NCBI GenBank assembly: GCA_945861635.1
Contig: CAMAWH010000011.1
Location: 1 to 64,000, forward strand
DNA from: Klebsiella pneumoniae
GTDB taxonomy: Bacteria; Myxococcota_A; UBA796; SXON01
Reading direction: 5' to 3'
Length of the DNA: 64,000 nt
The notes below the pieces were generated by a model that searched no databases, was not told the origin of the DNA, and was given only the letters and a program-made list of their open reading frames with translations. The position numbers and the translations under genes are program-made. This document shows positions 1-7,974 of this stretch, in pieces (position 1 is the stretch's first letter; every line of letters begins with the position of its first letter).

Positions 1-6
1 CCGGTT

Positions 7-70
7 AGTTCCCCATGCCGCCGTTCCGTCGGCTCCCGGAGCCATGAAACGGAGCGCGGCATGGGGAACT
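7..70. repeat. Long imperfect inverted repeat (hairpin)
   Basis: Bases 7-20 and 57-70 are perfect 14-base inverted complements. Inside them 22-29 pairs with 49-56 (with one U-G pair) and 31-35 pairs with 39-43, so the whole 64 bases fold into one long hairpin with a single bulged base and a small internal loop. No coding frame is convincing here. It could be part of a structured RNA, a processing site or a dispersed palindromic repeat; the sequence does not decide which. Confidence 0.7.
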
Positions 71-91
71 GCGGGGATGGGGAGAGGGCCA

Positions 92-121
92 CGCCCGGCG
101 CGTTATCCAACGCGCCGGGCG
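92..121. repeat. 13-bp perfect hairpin
   Basis: Bases 92-104 and 109-121 are perfect inverted complements around a four-base loop (atcc). The stem is very GC-rich. No T-tract follows on either strand, so it is probably not a simple intrinsic terminator. It sits between the long hairpin at 7-70 and the terminator hairpin at 169-206, which suggests one structured leader or small RNA. Confidence 0.7.
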
Positions 122-168
122 CCGCAGGCCGGAAAGCGCAGCTTGGAGGCCGGAGGGGCTGGCACGGT

Positions 169-206
169 AGGGGAAGGGGCGGGCGACGCCCCTTCCCCTG
201 TTTCTT
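169..206 (+). terminator. Rho-independent terminator upstream of the first gene
   Basis: Bases 169-181 pair perfectly with 187-199 around a five-base loop, and the stem is followed by gtttctt. That is the form of an intrinsic terminator on the plus strand. No plus-strand gene in the window precedes it, so it ends either a transcript entering from the left or a short structured RNA covering the hairpins at 7-121. The next coding start is at 221. Confidence 0.6.
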
Positions 207-220
207 GATAGCATGCCACA

Positions 221-1003
221 ATGTTGCTCGTTGCTGCCGCGCTCCTTGCCCTACCGGCCCGCGCCGAGCCGTGCGGTGCGCGGCTTCCCGCCGAGCTTGG
301 ATTCGCCCTCGACGGGGCCGATGCGTCCTGGGGCATCGATCCTGCGGGCTTTTCCGCGAGTCTCGCTGCTGCAGACGCCATCCTGCCGTGCCTTGTTGCG
401 CCACTCAACCCGCCGATGGCCGCCCGCGTGCACCGCGTACACGGACTCGCGGCGTTTGCGGCCCGTGACAACGGGTCGGCCATGGCCGCTTTCGTCGCCG
501 CCCGGCGCCTCGACCCCGCCTACACCTTCCCCGACTCGATGATCCCCGCGGGGAACCCCGTGCGTTCGTTGTACGACGCACCGCTGCCAGAGGCGTCGTC
601 GCGCCCGATCGTTCCGGCCCAGCAGGGGGTTGTTTACCTCGACGGTGTGCCAACGCGTGCGCGATTAAATAATGTTCCAACTGTATTTCAGCTTGTCCGA
701 GACAATCGCGCGGAAACGACGATGTGGGTGCCTGCGGACGGTCCGTTGCCGGCGTATCCGAAGCGAGGGCAGGGGCTCCGCGGCCCGTTCTTGGTCGCGG
801 CGGGCGTGGCCGCGGCGGGGGGTGCGGCGTTGTACGCGGTCGCGCTCGCGGAGCATGACGCCTATTTGAACGACAATTACGGGTCGGTAGGCGCCCTCGA
901 TGCGCAGGGTGGCAAGGTCAATGCGTTGGCCGGTTCGGGGGTCGGGCTGGGCGTGCTCGCCGTGGGTCTTGGTACCACGGCGTTCGTGGCGGGCCGGTGG
1001 TAG
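221..1003 (+). CDS. Exported protein of unknown function with two C-terminal membrane segments
   Basis: I do not recognise a named family. The 260-residue product begins with a signal peptide (residues 1-15, cleavage after ALPARA). Residues about 66-110 look like a single TPR-like helical pair, followed by a stretch resembling a PEGA-type beta segment (VVYLDGVPTRARL, about 138-150). Two hydrophobic Gly/Ala-rich segments near 190-210 and 236-257 would span a membrane, leaving a short end. The ATG at 221 lies 15 bases after the terminator hairpin. The gene overlaps the next reading frame by 7 bases, so the two are probably translationally coupled. A role next to FG-GAP lipoproteins at the cell surface is only a guess. 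Confidence 0.75.
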   Translation: MLLVAAALLALPARAEPCGARLPAELGFALDGADASWGIDPAGFSASLAAADAILPCLVAPLNPPMAARVHRVHGLAAFAARDNGSAMAAFVAARRLDPAYTFPDSMIPAGNPVRSLYDAPLPEASSRPIVPAQQGVVYLDGVPTRARLNNVPTVFQLVRDNRAETTMWVPADGPLPAYPKRGQGLRGPFLVAAGVAAAGGAALYAVALAEHDAYLNDNYGSVGALDAQGGKVNALAGSGVGLGVLAVGLGTTAFVAGRW

Positions 1004-2712
1004 CGCTCGTCCTCGCGGCGTGCGCGTTTGTTGACGCCGATATGCGGCAGACCCGCATCGACGCCGACGGAGACGGTGTGCGTTCGGCGTCGGTCGGCGG
1101 AAACGATTGTGATGACGCCAACCCGGACGTTGGCCCGCCCGCGACGGTCTACCCGGACGCAGACGCCGACGGGTACGGCACGGGGGAGGGGGGTACGGGG
1201 TGCACGGGCGTCGCGGATCCTGGCGATTGTGACGACACCGATCCCGACGTGCATCCGGGGGGAGTCGAAACGTGCGGCGGAGACGTGGATGCGGATTGTG
1301 ACGGAAATATAGGCCTTTGCACGCTCGAAGACTTCGGCCCGAGCATTGTGGGCGCGGCGGAGGGTCTGCGCGCCGGTGCAGCGATCGGTGGCATCGATCC
1401 CAAATCCGGACCGTTGAATGCTGTGTTGTTCGGCGCGCCGGGGGCAGGGCAATCGTCGGGGGCCGCGACGCTCTTTTTGGGGGAGGACGCCGCGGACGCC
1501 GCGAGCGGGTTCATCTCCGCGGCGGCCGGGTATGCCTTCGAGGGCAGCGCCGGTGGCACCGGATTCGGCACGTCCTTGGCGCTTTTTGACATTGACGGGG
1601 ACTCGGAGGCCGACCTGATCGTGGGTGCGCCCACGTATGACAGTCACGACGGATCTGGAGGCGCGCTCGGCATTGCCGCGGGGCCATTCGATCGGTCGGG
1701 AAACGACATGCGCTACATCACGTCCGAAGCGGCGGACGATGAGCTGGGTGCAAGCGTCACATTTGCCGACCTTGGGGATCCGCAGCGGGCAATCGTTGGG
1801 GGAGCGCCGGGGGCCGACACGTCGTGCGGATTCGCGTACGTCGTGCGTAACAACGGGTTCGAGAGTTTGGATGTGTTTTCGGCATTTCAGACGGGTGGAA
1901 GCAAGCTGTTCGGCGATTGTCTGGAGAGTCCGGACAACCGGCTTGGCACCGCCGTCGTCGCCGCGGATTTGGACGGGGATGGTCGCGACGAGGTCATCGT
2001 CGGCGCGCCGGGGGATGCGTCCAAGGAAACCGACGGCGTTGCGGGAGGTGCAATCTGGATCATCCCTACGGACGCGCTGGAGAGCGAACTCGCCCTCGTC
2101 GAGCGGCTGGAAGAGGGCAGCGTAGTCCGGTGGGCAAGTGCGGACGCCGCGGCCGCGGCCGGCACGGCCATCGCCGTTGGCGAATTCGCAAACGATGGCC
2201 TTCCCGACATCGCGGTCGGGGCCCCTGGGGCGAGTGCGTTTGCGGCTCGCGGAGGCCTGATTTACTTCCTGTTCAATCCGCTCACGGACGATGTGGACGG
2301 GGATGCGAGTCTCAGCGAAGCCGGAGCGCGTATCGAGGGGGATGTCGACCGGGCGGAGGCTGGCTCCGCGCTGACCACGATCCCGGCGGACACTAGCGCA
2401 GCCCGCGACCGCCTCGCGATTGGCGCCCCCGGGGAAGACGACGCAGTTCACGGCGAGAATTCCGGCGCAGCCTACATTTTCACAGTCACGGAGGACTTCA
2501 ACAGCCCGGCCCTGAGCGCGGCGGATGTGCGCCTTTCGTGCGCGGTGGAGGACTGCGCAGCCGGGACGGCGCTGGGTGCCGGTGACTTCGACGCGGATGG
2601 CCTTTTCGACCTGTTCATCGGAGCGCCTGGTGGCTACGATCCGGAGGGGAAAAAGCCCGATGTAGCCCCAGGCACGGTCACCATCGCGCTCGGAGCCGTG
2701 TGGTCGCGCTGA
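997..2712 (+). CDS. FG-GAP repeat lipoprotein with MopE-like metal-binding motifs
   Basis: The 571-residue product starts at a GTG inside the end of the previous gene and opens with a lipoprotein signal (LVLAAC, Cys9). Residues about 25-95 carry two acidic motifs of the D-x-D-G-D-G ... DCDD ... P-x-V type seen in MopE-like metal-binding proteins, with cysteines nearby. The rest is a run of FG-GAP/integrin-alpha-like blades, for example DLDGDGRDEVIVGAPGD and DFDADGLFDLFIGAPG, each with a calcium-type Asp loop, so a beta-propeller is expected. Such proteins are surface or periplasmic and are thought to bind calcium; the partner is unknown. It is paralogous to the next gene, including the start region, and overlaps it by 13 bases. 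Confidence 0.9.
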   Translation: MVALVLAACAFVDADMRQTRIDADGDGVRSASVGGNDCDDANPDVGPPATVYPDADADGYGTGEGGTGCTGVADPGDCDDTDPDVHPGGVETCGGDVDADCDGNIGLCTLEDFGPSIVGAAEGLRAGAAIGGIDPKSGPLNAVLFGAPGAGQSSGAATLFLGEDAADAASGFISAAAGYAFEGSAGGTGFGTSLALFDIDGDSEADLIVGAPTYDSHDGSGGALGIAAGPFDRSGNDMRYITSEAADDELGASVTFADLGDPQRAIVGGAPGADTSCGFAYVVRNNGFESLDVFSAFQTGGSKLFGDCLESPDNRLGTAVVAADLDGDGRDEVIVGAPGDASKETDGVAGGAIWIIPTDALESELALVERLEEGSVVRWASADAAAAAGTAIAVGEFANDGLPDIAVGAPGASAFAARGGLIYFLFNPLTDDVDGDASLSEAGARIEGDVDRAEAGSALTTIPADTSAARDRLAIGAPGEDDAVHGENSGAAYIFTVTEDFNSPALSAADVRLSCAVEDCAAGTALGAGDFDADGLFDLFIGAPGGYDPEGKKPDVAPGTVTIALGAVWSR

Positions 2713-4196
2713 CGCTGATCGCGTGTGCCTTCGTCACGGCGGCCGACCGGATCGCCCGGCTCGATGGCGATGGCGATGGCTACGTTGCGGACGAGGTGGG
2801 TGGCGATGATTGCGACGATACCGACCCGGCCGTGCATCCGGACGCGGGCGAAGTGTGCGACGCGGACGGGATCGACGAGGATTGTGACGGCGTCAGCGCC
2901 TGCGGGCTGGAGGATGCGCCGGCGATTCGTGGCGCCGGCGTCGGAAGGGCGGCGGCATACGCCGGCGAATCGGGCACCGGTGCCGTGATCGCGGTCGGCA
3001 TCGTGAGTGAGGATCGTGTTGCATTGGTGTCTTTTGCCGGATCCAACGAGGATGTCAACGTGGCAACCTCCGCGATGCGCGCGGAAGCCACGGGGGACGG
3101 GTTTGGCGCCACGGTGGTGTCTGCGGATTTCGACGATGACGGGCTTCTGGATGTGGCCGTCGGCGCACCCTACTTCGATAATGTCAGTGTTGAAGGCACC
3201 GATCACGGTGCCGTCTACTCGATTCTGGCACCTTTTCCATCGGGTGACGCCTCGCTCGGCTTCCGTGATTGGGGGATGGAGCCGAACGCTCATACCGGCG
3301 CTGCGCTGGCGCTGGGGACGCAAACGATCGACGGTCGCGAGCGGGATGTCATTCTGATGGGTGAAACGGGATGGGAACACGAGTGCGGCTCTGTCACGTT
3401 GGACAACGATCCCTTCTTCGAGAACGATGACAACTCCGGGGTCGCGGATCGTCACGGCGCTCGCTTTCGGACATTGTGCGCGCTCGACGCGGCGACGGAC
3501 GACCGTCTCGGCGCCGCCCTTGCGCTCGGCGACACCGACGGAGACGGCAATGACGACCTCCTGATGGGTGCTCCGGGGAGCGACCTCGCACGCCAGGACG
3601 CTGGTGCGGCCTATCTTTGGGTCGGTGCTGCCTCGGGTCTGGATAACAATCTCGATGAGGACTACAACAGCAAGCCGCTCGTCGGCACGTTGGAAGGGGA
3701 TGCGGCGGGGAGCGCCGTCGCCATGCTGGACGTGACCGGTGACGGCCATGCCGATCTCATCGTCGCCGCCGCGCTTGCGGACGACGGAGGTGTGGACGGC
3801 GGGGCCGTCTACGTTGCCGATGGCGCCATGATCGCCGGCATGAATGCGCTGGTCGACGGTCCGGCGCGCCTCGGGGAGATGGCCGTCGTGCGCGGGCCGC
3901 CTTCCGTCCACGCGCTGGCTACCCCGGGCGACGTGGATGGTGACGGACACGACGATTTGGTCCTGTTGACCAACGACGGCGCGTGGTTGGCGCGTGCGCC
4001 GGCCGTCTCCGGGACGTATGTCGTCGAGGATATTGCAGACGTTGTATATTGTCTTTCCGCTGGATGTGCAGCCGACGGGTTTGTGACCGGTGCGGCCGAT
4101 CTGGATCACGATGGCGCGCTGGATTTCCTCGTCGGTCTACCGGGTTCCGATGGCTACGGCGACATCGCCATCCTCTCCGATGCGCATTTTCCCTGA
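2700..4196 (+). CDS. FG-GAP repeat lipoprotein, tandem paralogue
   Basis: The 498-residue product starts at a GTG within the last codons of the preceding paralogue. Its lipoprotein signal (MVALTLIACAF, Cys9) matches the neighbour's MVALVLAACAF almost residue for residue. One MopE-like motif follows (LDGDGDGY ... GGDDCDDTDPAVHPDA, residues about 20-45) and then FG-GAP blades such as DTDGDGNDDLLMGAPGSD and DVTGDGHADLIVAAA. A beta-propeller anchored to a membrane by its lipid is expected. The gene pair looks like a tandem duplication in which even the overlapping start arrangement was kept. Function and ligand are unknown; calcium binding is inferred from the Asp loops. Confidence 0.9.
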   Translation: MVALTLIACAFVTAADRIARLDGDGDGYVADEVGGDDCDDTDPAVHPDAGEVCDADGIDEDCDGVSACGLEDAPAIRGAGVGRAAAYAGESGTGAVIAVGIVSEDRVALVSFAGSNEDVNVATSAMRAEATGDGFGATVVSADFDDDGLLDVAVGAPYFDNVSVEGTDHGAVYSILAPFPSGDASLGFRDWGMEPNAHTGAALALGTQTIDGRERDVILMGETGWEHECGSVTLDNDPFFENDDNSGVADRHGARFRTLCALDAATDDRLGAALALGDTDGDGNDDLLMGAPGSDLARQDAGAAYLWVGAASGLDNNLDEDYNSKPLVGTLEGDAAGSAVAMLDVTGDGHADLIVAAALADDGGVDGGAVYVADGAMIAGMNALVDGPARLGEMAVVRGPPSVHALATPGDVDGDGHDDLVLLTNDGAWLARAPAVSGTYVVEDIADVVYCLSAGCAADGFVTGAADLDHDGALDFLVGLPGSDGYGDIAILSDAHFP

Positions 4197-4214
4197 AACC
4201 TCCGGTCCAAACCC

Positions 4215-4243
4215 TTGACAAGACAAGGCCGAAATGCGATAGC
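4215..4243 (+). promoter_or_regulatory. Putative sigma70-type promoter of the redox operon
   Basis: A perfect TTGACA lies at 4215-4220, followed by a 17-base spacer and gatagc at 4238-4243, a weak -10 match. Transcription would begin near 4250, about 14 bases before the ATG at 4264. It fits the 67-base gap between the FG-GAP genes and the VKOR-DsbA gene. Confidence 0.4.
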
Positions 4244-4263
4244 TCGGCCACCCGCGAGGCCAA

Positions 4264-5529
4264 ATGCGACCCCGTCTGTTCACGATCCCCTTCATCGTCG
4301 CCGCGCTTGCGGGGCTCGTCTTCTCGAGCTTTGCGACGTACGACTTTGTCGAGCATCTCGATCGCCAGGTGCACGGCATCCACTGCTCGTTCATCCCCGG
4401 GCTGACCGACACCGACGCGTCGGCCACCTCGGGCTGCCACGTCACGATGATGAGCCCCTACTCATCGGTCTTTCGCACGGAAATGTGGGGGGGGTTGCCC
4501 GTCTCGCTACCGGGGATGGCGGTGTTCGCGTTCCTGCTCTTTCGCGGCCTCGATCTTGTGTTCAACCGACGCGAGGACGAGCGCGGCGCCACCGTGTTCC
4601 TCGTCGCCGCAGCGGGATTGCCGTTCCTCACGTCCCTCGGCATGGGCTACCTCTCGTTGGTGACGCTTGGAGCAGCTTGCAAGCTGTGCATTGGCATCTA
4701 CGTGTCGTCAACGATTGCGCTCGCGGCGGCGGTCGGAATCTGGCGCTCCGCCGCTGCGCCGCGTCTCGGAGAAGACCTCGGCATTGTCGGCGAACCCGCC
4801 GAAGAGGAAACCAGCCCGGGAATGCTGGGTCACGCGCTGTCCTTCGGTCAGGGCGTCGGCTTCGTGGCCATTCCCACCCTCGTATATTGCATCGTGATGC
4901 CAGATTACTCCGGATACATCGGTTCGTGCGGCGCGCTCCCGAAACCCGAGGACACCTACGGCACCATGGTTGCGTTGGACGAGAACACCGGGAAGCCTGT
5001 CACCATCGAGGTTTTCGACCCGCTTTGCCCGGCGTGCAAGGCCTTCGAGCGCCGGCTGGCCGCGTCCGGACTGGACGCCGAATTGAATCGTAAGGCGATG
5101 ATGTTTCCGCTCGACAACACTTGCAACTGGATGGTGGGTTCTACGCTCCATCCGGGGGCGTGCACCGTCAGCGAGGCGGTCCTCTGCGCCGGTGACAAGG
5201 CCGACGTCGTCATCGATTGGGCGTTCGAGAATCAGGACGCGATCCGAGCCAACACAAGCGCAGACCCCGAGGCGGCCGCGCGGATGGTGGCCGAAAAGTT
5301 TCCCGACCTCAAGTCTTGCGTTGGATCGAGCACGGTTCGGAGCAAGCTGAACAAGTCGCTGCGTTGGGCGGTGGCCAACCAACTCCAGGTGCTTACTCCG
5401 CAGATCTACGTCGAGGGCGTCAAGCTCTGTGACGAAGACACGGATTTGGGGATGGACTTCGCGCTCACCCGCATGATCGCGCAACACACCGCGGGCACCT
5501 TGTCCGCCAGCAAGGAGGGTGCCAAATGA
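4264..5529 (+). CDS. VKOR-DsbA fusion: membrane thiol oxidase with thioredoxin-like domain
   Basis: This 421-residue protein joins a vitamin K epoxide reductase-like membrane domain to a DsbA-like thioredoxin domain. The N-terminal half has hydrophobic segments near 8-28, 80-98, 110-160 and 195-212. It carries the VKOR loop cysteines Cys41 and Cys58 and the quinone-proximal CKLC pair (Cys139/Cys142). The C-terminal domain has a CPAC active site (Cys255/Cys258) in the beta-strand context EVFDPLCPACKAFE. In such fusions the thioredoxin domain oxidises exported proteins and passes electrons to quinone through VKOR, replacing DsbA/DsbB. It is the first gene of an operon: its stop overlaps the next start (ATGA at 5526-5529), and a TlpA-like lipoprotein follows. 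Family assignment is strong; the clients are inferred. Confidence 0.93.
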   Translation: MRPRLFTIPFIVAALAGLVFSSFATYDFVEHLDRQVHGIHCSFIPGLTDTDASATSGCHVTMMSPYSSVFRTEMWGGLPVSLPGMAVFAFLLFRGLDLVFNRREDERGATVFLVAAAGLPFLTSLGMGYLSLVTLGAACKLCIGIYVSSTIALAAAVGIWRSAAAPRLGEDLGIVGEPAEEETSPGMLGHALSFGQGVGFVAIPTLVYCIVMPDYSGYIGSCGALPKPEDTYGTMVALDENTGKPVTIEVFDPLCPACKAFERRLAASGLDAELNRKAMMFPLDNTCNWMVGSTLHPGACTVSEAVLCAGDKADVVIDWAFENQDAIRANTSADPEAAARMVAEKFPDLKSCVGSSTVRSKLNKSLRWAVANQLQVLTPQIYVEGVKLCDEDTDLGMDFALTRMIAQHTAGTLSASKEGAK

Positions 5530-6221
5530 ACGTCGGATTGCATGCCGGTTTGGCCGGTGCCTGTTTGCTCGTTCCCACCACGATGATCGGCAGCTGGGTC
5601 ATGGCCGCGCAGGTCCGGCTCGATCAGGCCAGCGCCGAGGCGGCCAACCTACCTCAGGTCGCCGTGGCGGCGGCCTCGGATGAGGGCTATTGCTCGCAGG
5701 ACCTGAAAAAGGTCTTGCGGCGCGTGCTCCAGAGCTGCGGCTTGCTTGGCTCGGGTGAAGTGCGTGGCTGCCAACCCCTCGAAGCGAAAAATGTCGCCAC
5801 GGTGGCGGGGGGCGATTTCAACGCGCTGTTCATGCCCCTTGCCGAACGGGCCGGCATCATCCAGTTCGACAAGGAGTCGAGTGAACTGGATGCGGCCGAC
5901 CTGGCCCTTCTGGACAGGGTCTTTGCCGATCAGAAGGGCGCCTCCTACTTCTTTGTGGTCGCGCGTTCGTCGCCCGAGGGCTCCGAGATATTCAACCGAG
6001 ACCTCTCCCAGAAGCGCGGCCAGGCAGTGCTTACGCACCTCCACCAGAGCTTCAATGACCCGGACCTCGACAAGGAGGTCGGTCTGCTTTGGCTGGGTGA
6101 GGAATTCGCGCAGCTTGACGACGAATTCTGCAAGTGGCAGCGCAGCGGGTCCGCCGAGACCTGCCAGTCGCAGGAGCTGAACCGCTCGGCGTTCGTGGCG
6201 TGGATCGACTGCCGGTTGTAA
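5526..6221 (+). CDS. Cysteine-rich membrane-anchored OmpA-like protein
   Basis: The 231-residue product has one N-terminal hydrophobic segment (residues 5-28) acting as anchor or uncleaved signal. The C-terminal part resembles the OmpA/MotB peptidoglycan-binding fold: IIQFDKESSELD (111-122) matches the first strand, and NRDLSQKRGQAVLTHL (157-172) matches the N-x-x-LS-x-x-R-A helix. It differs from the norm in having six cysteines outside the anchor (56, 71, 82, 202, 213, 229), an even number suited to three disulfides. Its start overlaps the stop of the VKOR-DsbA gene by four bases. I infer that it is an envelope protein whose folding depends on the upstream oxidase. Confidence 0.7.
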   Translation: MNVGLHAGLAGACLLVPTTMIGSWVMAAQVRLDQASAEAANLPQVAVAAASDEGYCSQDLKKVLRRVLQSCGLLGSGEVRGCQPLEAKNVATVAGGDFNALFMPLAERAGIIQFDKESSELDAADLALLDRVFADQKGASYFFVVARSSPEGSEIFNRDLSQKRGQAVLTHLHQSFNDPDLDKEVGLLWLGEEFAQLDDEFCKWQRSGSAETCQSQELNRSAFVAWIDCRL

Positions 6222-6229
6222 GAGGCACG

Positions 6230-6781
6230 ATGATCCTCCTCCTCCTCGCTTGCGCGGGCGATAGCAAGCCGACGACGCCCCTTCCGAAGCGGACGGATTC
6301 CGTTGCGGCAGCGCCCGTCAAGGCGGTGAAGACCGACGAATTCTGTGAGCTTCGTCCCAACAAGCCCTTCGCGTGGCCCGAGTTGGACGCGGCGGCGCCT
6401 GCCGCAGGTGCGGGTTGGCGGTGGATCAATGTTTGGGCCACGTGGTGCAAGCCTTGCATCGCGGAAATGTTGATGCTGACCAAGTGGCAGTCGCGCTTGT
6501 CGTCGCAGGGTGTACCGGTAGACTTGCAATTCCTATCGGTGGACGCCGATACTGCGGCGCTGGGTACGTACATGGCCGCCCACCCCGAGGCACAGGGCAG
6601 CGTGCATCTCAAGGACATGAAGCTCCTGCCCGACTGGCTCGCCTCCGTCGGCCTCGATGCCTCGGCCGTCCTTCCGGTGCACCTTTTCGTGGATCCGACC
6701 GGCGCCATTCAATGCGAACGCATGGGTTCGTTGGGAGAGGAGGACTTCGACGTCGTGAAACGGGTGTTGCAAGGGCAGTGA
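6230..6781 (+). CDS. TlpA-like thioredoxin lipoprotein
   Basis: The 183-residue product begins MILLLLACAGDS, a short lipoprotein signal with Cys8. After a low-complexity linker it has a thioredoxin fold of the TlpA/ResA type: WINVWATWCKPCIAEM places the redox pair at Cys73 and Cys76, followed by VDLQFLSVDAD and a cis-proline region (AVLPVHLFVDPTG). Such proteins usually act as periplasmic thiol reductants or in copper or haem centre assembly. I chose the ATG at 6230, nine bases after the previous stop, because it gives the lipobox; the frame is open further upstream but would lose it. It is the last gene of the redox operon, so oxidase and TlpA-like partner are made together. Confidence 0.9.
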   Translation: MILLLLACAGDSKPTTPLPKRTDSVAAAPVKAVKTDEFCELRPNKPFAWPELDAAAPAAGAGWRWINVWATWCKPCIAEMLMLTKWQSRLSSQGVPVDLQFLSVDADTAALGTYMAAHPEAQGSVHLKDMKLLPDWLASVGLDASAVLPVHLFVDPTGAIQCERMGSLGEEDFDVVKRVLQGQ

Positions 6782-6805
6782 CGCGCCGACCGCTTCGGGG
6801 CCGAA

Positions 6806-7924
6806 TCAGGGCTGTTTCTTTGCCGCCTTCGCCGCCTTCTCCGCGTCGGTAAGGTTCTTGTCGAACTGCTTGTTCATCCGTCGTTCCGTCAGCCGGGTCT
6901 TGCCGCCAAATCGGTACGAAAGCTCGATGGCCTGCGTGATCCAGGCGGGGTTGAGGATGGGCCATCCGACCCCTAGGCGCAGGTCCCAGTGGCGCGTCGA
7001 AAGCTGATAGGAGAGGCTTGCGACGTAGCTCTGGGTCACGTCGGTCCACCCGGAATCCGTGCGGGTGACGAGCGGTTCGCCCCCATCGTCGACGCCTGCG
7101 GTGAACACAAGGTCGCGCCAAAGCAGTGCGCGGGCCTGAAGAATCAGGCTGTCCCTACGATTGAAGCGAACGTCGGTTGCCACCATCGCCGTCGCCGCTT
7201 TTGCGGTGAGGTCGAGCCCGACATCGGGGGTGTTGCTGGCGTCGATCGGCGAGCCCGTGAAGGTAGAGAGCAAGCCGCCGACGAACTCAGACGGCACCTC
7301 CCCGTGGGCGTTGAACAAGGAGTACCAGCCGCCGACGTGTACCGACCATGGGGGAAGGAGAATGACGGAGGTCGTGCCCCCGAAGGAGAGGAACTGGCCT
7401 TGCACCTCGGGCCGATTCATCGTGTAGAAGTTGGCGTTTGCCGCGAGATCCCACGGACCGATGCGTAGGAAGTCGACTTTGCCTTCGACGTTGAAGATCT
7501 GGAAGGCGTCGAGCAACAGAATCGTTCCGATCTCGGTGCTGGGAAGTACGCCCGCGGTCAACGACGTCCCAACCTCGAACTCTCCCCACTCCAACGTGTA
7601 CGCGGTGAAGTCGGTCTGGCCGCGCGGATTCTGCGGAAGCAGAAAGCGCTTCGGTTCGAACTTCTTCAGTTCCACTGGTTTCAACGTCTTCAATTCCTTG
7701 GCTTCCCGGGTATCGATCGGCGGTGGGGGCACCTCGATGGCGTTGTTCAACTCTTCCGCAGGAAGGAAGGGTGCAATCGGGGCCGGTTCGGCTGGCTCGG
7801 TCGGCGCTCCGGGCGCCGCTGGGGTCGGCTCGGCCGTCGGCTCCGCCGGGGACGCCTCGGCGGACGCTTCGGGGGATGCCGAGGGGTCCGCGGCAAACAC
7901 AAGGGAGGTGAGCAGCAACAACAT
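6806..7924 (-). CDS. Exported outer-membrane-type protein with Pro/Ala/Glu-rich linker
   Basis: The 372-residue product has a short signal peptide (MLLLLTSLVFA), then a low-complexity linker rich in Pro, Ala and Glu (residues about 13-62). The rest has alternating hydrophobic/aromatic strands (FTAYTLEWGEFEVGTSL, WSVHVGGWYSLF, YVASLSYQLST, WDLRLGVGWPI) consistent with an outer-membrane beta-barrel, and a lysine/alanine-rich tail after the last strands. I recognise no named family. It is transcribed away from gluQ and convergent with the TlpA-like gene (25 bases between stops). The barrel is inferred from strand patterning only; a periplasmic beta-rich protein is an alternative. Confidence 0.75.
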   Translation of the reverse strand: MLLLLTSLVFAADPSASPEASAEASPAEPTAEPTPAAPGAPTEPAEPAPIAPFLPAEELNNAIEVPPPPIDTREAKELKTLKPVELKKFEPKRFLLPQNPRGQTDFTAYTLEWGEFEVGTSLTAGVLPSTEIGTILLLDAFQIFNVEGKVDFLRIGPWDLAANANFYTMNRPEVQGQFLSFGGTTSVILLPPWSVHVGGWYSLFNAHGEVPSEFVGGLLSTFTGSPIDASNTPDVGLDLTAKAATAMVATDVRFNRRDSLILQARALLWRDLVFTAGVDDGGEPLVTRTDSGWTDVTQSYVASLSYQLSTRHWDLRLGVGWPILNPAWITQAIELSYRFGGKTRLTERRMNKQFDKNLTDAEKAAKAAKKQP

Positions 7925-7974
7925 CGCACCATCCTGCCACCCGCAACCGACCGCCGCAAGCTACGCGGGAAGGG

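Noticed and set aside
877-2451. Long open frames antisense to real genes, for example 877-2451, 2634-4109, 28355-30595, 30304-32508, 47297-48688 (minus) and 52560-54176 (plus).
   Set aside because: They mirror well-supported genes on the other strand, have Arg/His/Gly-rich composition without family motifs, and are the expected effect of high GC with few stops.
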